Assembly (NCBI GenBank): GCA_903891395.1
Contig: CAITEM010000009.1
Span: forward strand, 1 to 34,199
Direction: 5' to 3'
DNA from: an uncultured Hyphomicrobiales bacterium
Lineage (GTDB): Bacteria > Pseudomonadota > Alphaproteobacteria > Rhizobiales > Xanthobacteraceae
Length of the DNA stretch: 34,199 nucleotides
Shown: positions 31,741 to 34,199 of the stretch, piece after piece
How the letters are laid out: every line of letters begins with the position of its first letter
Position numbering within the stretch: the stretch's first letter is position 1
Notes under the pieces: generated by a model
Seen by the model: the letters and a program-made list of their open reading frames with translations, nothing else
Database searches by the model: none
Told to the model about the DNA's origin: nothing
Made by a program: the position numbers and the translations under genes

Positions 31741-33414
31741 TTATTTGCGGACGCAAATCATCCGCACCACCGACGCCTTGGCGTCGGCGGAGGGCGCGTC
31801 ACTCGCCGCGACATGATGCGCGTCGAGGAATTCACGGATGGTCTGCGCGGTGACGAGGCGTACCGGCGGCGCGGAAGGCTCGATGCTGGCGAGCACGGCG
31901 TTGCGCATTTCCATCATGCCGAGGAAGCGGCCCTGGCCGTCGAGCGCGGCGGCGCCGGAAAATCCCGCCATGGGCACCGGCTGGCGCAGTTCGATGGCCG
32001 TTCCGCCGACCAGCCGCGCCTTGATTTCGGTGAGCTTGCGGTCGTTCTGCTCTTTCGGGTCCGGAATACCGGTCAGCGTCACATCGCCGGTCTTGTTGGC
32101 GTTCGGCCCGAATGACAAAGCCGGGAATTTGCGCGGCCCGTAGACGCGCAGCAACGCCAGCCCATTGTCTTTGTCATCAGCGATGCGCACGGCGTCGCCG
32201 AGGCCGGACGCGACGATCACCTGGCAGCCTTCGGTGAGCTTGCGGTCGGTGACGATATGGCCCTGGTCGCTGACGACGATGCCGTTGCCGTATTCGACCG
32301 ATTTCGACAGCGCCGCGAACGGCGCGCTGCGTTCGGGAAACGGTGAGAACGCCGACGCCATCGCCACCATCACCGGCGTGACGATGGTTTCCATCATCTG
32401 GTCGTACATCATGGTGAAGCCGCGCACCTCGCCATCGCGGAATTGCGCCTTCACCGAGAATTTCTTGAGGCCCTGAAAACCGCTGATGATGAAACCGTCA
32501 TCGCGCAGCAGGCTGTATTCGATCTTGCGTGTCGCCGGTTCGCGTTTTTCCTGCTCGAACAGCGCAGCTAGTTTCAGATCGCGGTCGGCGACGCGGAAGG
32601 TTTCCACCTGGACGTCGCCGTGCGCCGACGACCAGCGCGTGCCGCGCGGCGCTTCCTGGGCTTGCGGCACCAGTTTGGTCGGCAGGCCGATGCGGATGCC
32701 CGTCGCTGGATCGACCACGACGCTCCAGCCGAATTCTTGCTCGTGATTGCTGGCGGCGGCCAGCAGATTGCCGCGCTCGGTCTCGGTCAGTACGCCGGTG
32801 ATCTTGCCCTTGCTGCGCTTCTGGTAATTCTTGACGGCGGGGACCATCGGGTCTTCGCCCGCGGCGGCAACGGCGTAGTCGCCGGACCACAATAACGCCG
32901 ACTGGACTTTCTGGCGGTCGGCGGCGGGAATGCCGGCGAAAGCGTCGGATGTCGGTGGTTCGGTTTTTACCGGCTCGGCTGTGGCGACGTCCGGCTTTTT
33001 AATCTCGACGGTTTTGGTCTCAGGTTTTTTTGCTTCCGATTTAGCCGCTCCAAGCTTGGGCAATTCCGGTTTGGTCTCGACGGCCTTCGCCTCCATCGGG
33101 CGCGGCGGCGGCAGCTTCACGGGCTCGGTCTTGGCGGTCGCTGGTTTCGGTGCGCCCGCCTTCGCGGCCGGTTTGACGTCCGTCTTTTCCGGCGCGGCTT
33201 GATCGGTCGTGGTCTCGGCTGTCGCCGGGGCCAATGTGGGCATGACGTGTTTGGCGGTCTCGGTCCTGGCGTTTTTCGGCTTGGTCTGCGTCTTCGGCGC
33301 CGCGGGCTTCTCGGCAGCCGGCGTCAGGAAGTCGAGGATGCTCTTGGCCTCCTCGGCTCGCGCCGAAGCGCAGAGCAGGAGCGGCAGCATCACAAGGGCC
33401 GGGACAAGACGCAT
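31741..33414 (-). CDS. Exported trypsin-fold protein, probably a pseudo-protease
   Basis: 557 residues. A signal peptide (MRLVPALVMLPLLLCASARA) precedes a Lys/Pro/Ala/Glu-rich low-complexity stretch (about 33-155) likely to cross the periplasm or meet the cell wall. Residues about 158-350 form a conserved module (WSGDYAVAAAGEDPMVPAVK, GWSVVVDPATGIRIGLP) found in Rhizobiales proteins of this type. The C-terminal half (375-535) is a HtrA/trypsin-like fold: NGIVVSDQGHIVTDRKL, DKDNGLALLRV and GFSGAAALDGQGRFLGM. Compared with HtrA, the catalytic His (TNNHVV) is Lys392, the Asp of DLALL is Gly418, and only Ser486 remains, so proteolysis is unlikely. Function unknown; divergent from the MoeB-like gene. 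Confidence 0.82.
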   Translation of the reverse strand: MRLVPALVMLPLLLCASARAEEAKSILDFLTPAAEKPAAPKTQTKPKNARTETAKHVMPTLAPATAETTTDQAAPEKTDVKPAAKAGAPKPATAKTEPVKLPPPRPMEAKAVETKPELPKLGAAKSEAKKPETKTVEIKKPDVATAEPVKTEPPTSDAFAGIPAADRQKVQSALLWSGDYAVAAAGEDPMVPAVKNYQKRSKGKITGVLTETERGNLLAAASNHEQEFGWSVVVDPATGIRIGLPTKLVPQAQEAPRGTRWSSAHGDVQVETFRVADRDLKLAALFEQEKREPATRKIEYSLLRDDGFIISGFQGLKKFSVKAQFRDGEVRGFTMMYDQMMETIVTPVMVAMASAFSPFPERSAPFAALSKSVEYGNGIVVSDQGHIVTDRKLTEGCQVIVASGLGDAVRIADDKDNGLALLRVYGPRKFPALSFGPNANKTGDVTLTGIPDPKEQNDRKLTEIKARLVGGTAIELRQPVPMAGFSGAAALDGQGRFLGMMEMRNAVLASIEPSAPPVRLVTAQTIREFLDAHHVAASDAPSADAKASVVRMICVRK

Positions 33415-33523
33415 GTGTTAACAAAACCCTAACCGCGTTGCGGGGCACCTTAGAGCATCGAGGCTGGGGTGCAAGGCGTCCGGGGGCTGGCTGAAAGCCT
33501 CGGTCCGTCATAGGGTTAAGACC

Positions 33524-34199
33524 ATGCTGGACGCCGAGGAACTGCAACGTTATGCGCGCCATATCGTGCTGCGCGAGGTCGGCGGGCCGGGCCAGGCCAA
33601 GCTGAAGGCGGCGCGGGTGCTGGTGATCGGCGCCGGTGGCCTTGGCGCGCCTGTGCTGCTTTACCTCGCTGCGGCCGGCGTCGGGACGCTAGGCATCGTC
33701 GACGACGACACGGTGTCGCTGTCGAACCTGCAGCGCCAAGTGATCCACGCCACCCCCGATATCGGCATGCGCAAGGTCGACAGCGCCGAGACGGCGATCG
33801 AACGTCTCAACCCGCATGTGCAGGTCGAGACGCACATGACGCGGCTCGACGCCGGCAACGCGATCGATCTGATTTCCAAATACGACATCGTCGCCGACGG
33901 CTCGGACAATTTCGCCACGCGCTATCTGGTGTCGGACGCCTGCTACTTCGCCAAGCGGCCTTTGATCACCGCGGCGGTCGGCACCTTCGACGGCTCGCTG
34001 ACGACGCTGCGCGCGCACGAGACGCGCGATGGCATTCGTAACCCGACATATCGGTGCTTATTTCCCGAACCGCCGCCGCCCGGCACCGTGCCGGCCTGCG
34101 CCGAAGCCGGCATTCTCGGCGCGCTGCCGGGCATTCTCGGTTCGATGATGGCGCTGGAGGTGATCCGCGAAATCGTCGGCTTTGGCGAAGGTCTGGTCG
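33524..34199 (+). CDS. moeB: HesA/MoeB/ThiF-family adenylyltransferase, 5' part (truncated by window edge)
   Basis: 225 codons from ATG 33524, open at the window end. E1-like enzymes adenylate the C-terminal Gly-Gly of sulfur-carrier proteins (MoaD or ThiS) for molybdopterin or thiamine synthesis. Seen are QRYARHIVLREVGGPGQ, the nucleotide loop VLVIGAGGLGAPV, DDDTVSLSNLQRQVIH (the Arg-rich ATP contact), ADGSDNFATRYLVSDACY (catalytic Asp) and a TYRCLFPEPPPPGTVPACAE block with the first zinc-ligand-like cysteine. The remainder, including the second CxxC, lies outside. MoeB and ThiF cannot be told apart here; no thiS or moaD neighbour is visible. Confidence 0.9.
   Translation, partial: MLDAEELQRYARHIVLREVGGPGQAKLKAARVLVIGAGGLGAPVLLYLAAAGVGTLGIVDDDTVSLSNLQRQVIHATPDIGMRKVDSAETAIERLNPHVQVETHMTRLDAGNAIDLISKYDIVADGSDNFATRYLVSDACYFAKRPLITAAVGTFDGSLTTLRAHETRDGIRNPTYRCLFPEPPPPGTVPACAEAGILGALPGILGSMMALEVIREIVGFGEGLV

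Noticed and set aside
1..34199. CRISPR arrays, tRNA, rRNA, phage or insertion-sequence genes
   Set aside because: Looked for by eye on both strands; no regularly spaced repeats, transposase or integrase frames, or tRNA-like arms were found.

Overview
The window is a GC-rich piece of an alphaproteobacterial chromosome, most likely Rhizobiales near Bradyrhizobium/Rhodopseudomonas/Pseudolabrys. The grounds are gene content and order (ihfB-lapA-trpFBA-accD-folC, trxA-addA-addB-murU-amgK/tsaE, divL, dut-coaBC, ubiB-ubiE, mutM, ech), a Tyr-type DivL, an AccD without its zinc cysteines, and a GTGTCCCGG/CTGGGTCCCGG dispersed repeat typical of that group. This is inference from recall; no search was run. 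The region is almost all core housekeeping sequence, with no phage, integrase, insertion sequence, rRNA, tRNA or CRISPR seen and no gene-free stretch longer than about 210 bases.

Layout. 1-130 is the 3' end of ihfB. 136-754 is a compact unit: two about 147-bp inverted repeats enclosing one small GIY-YIG nuclease gene. 764-6289 (+) carries lapA, trpF-trpB-trpA (4-base stop/start overlaps), accD and folC, closed by a bidirectional terminator (6302-6333). 6355-15600 (-) is a long block read tsaE-amgK fusion, murU, addB, addA, trxA; it joins tRNA t6A synthesis, peptidoglycan-sugar recycling and double-strand break repair. 15664-15912 (-) is a small conserved hypothetical gene. 16176-18689 (+) is a triple-PAS GGDEF-EAL protein and 18874-19266 (+) a small secreted Gly/Ala-rich protein. 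19352-21877 (-) is a DivL-like cell-cycle pseudokinase with Tyr616 at the phospho-acceptor site. 22029-24512 (-) reads coaBC, dut and an Rrf2 regulator; CoaBC has an extra N-terminal ribbon-helix-helix DNA-binding domain, and a perfect 17-bp palindrome lies just upstream of it.

24672-26605 (+) is a compact stress or xenobiotic-type operon (ArsR regulator, SRPBCC, VOC, SRPBCC) with a clear promoter and a 28-bp palindromic operator over the start point. 26609-28965 (-) is ubiE-ubiB (ubiquinone synthesis, GTGA overlap). 29045-31731 (+) holds mutM, a Bug/TctC-type periplasmic solute-binding protein and an enoyl-CoA hydratase. 31741-33414 (-) is an exported pseudo-protease of trypsin fold. 33524 to the window end (+) is a truncated MoeB/ThiF-type adenylyltransferase.

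The most notable points are the inverted-repeat GIY-YIG unit, the DNA-binding-domain/CoaBC fusion with its candidate operator, the TsaE-AmgK fusion whose Walker A Ser/Thr is Ala, and the secreted pseudo-protease.
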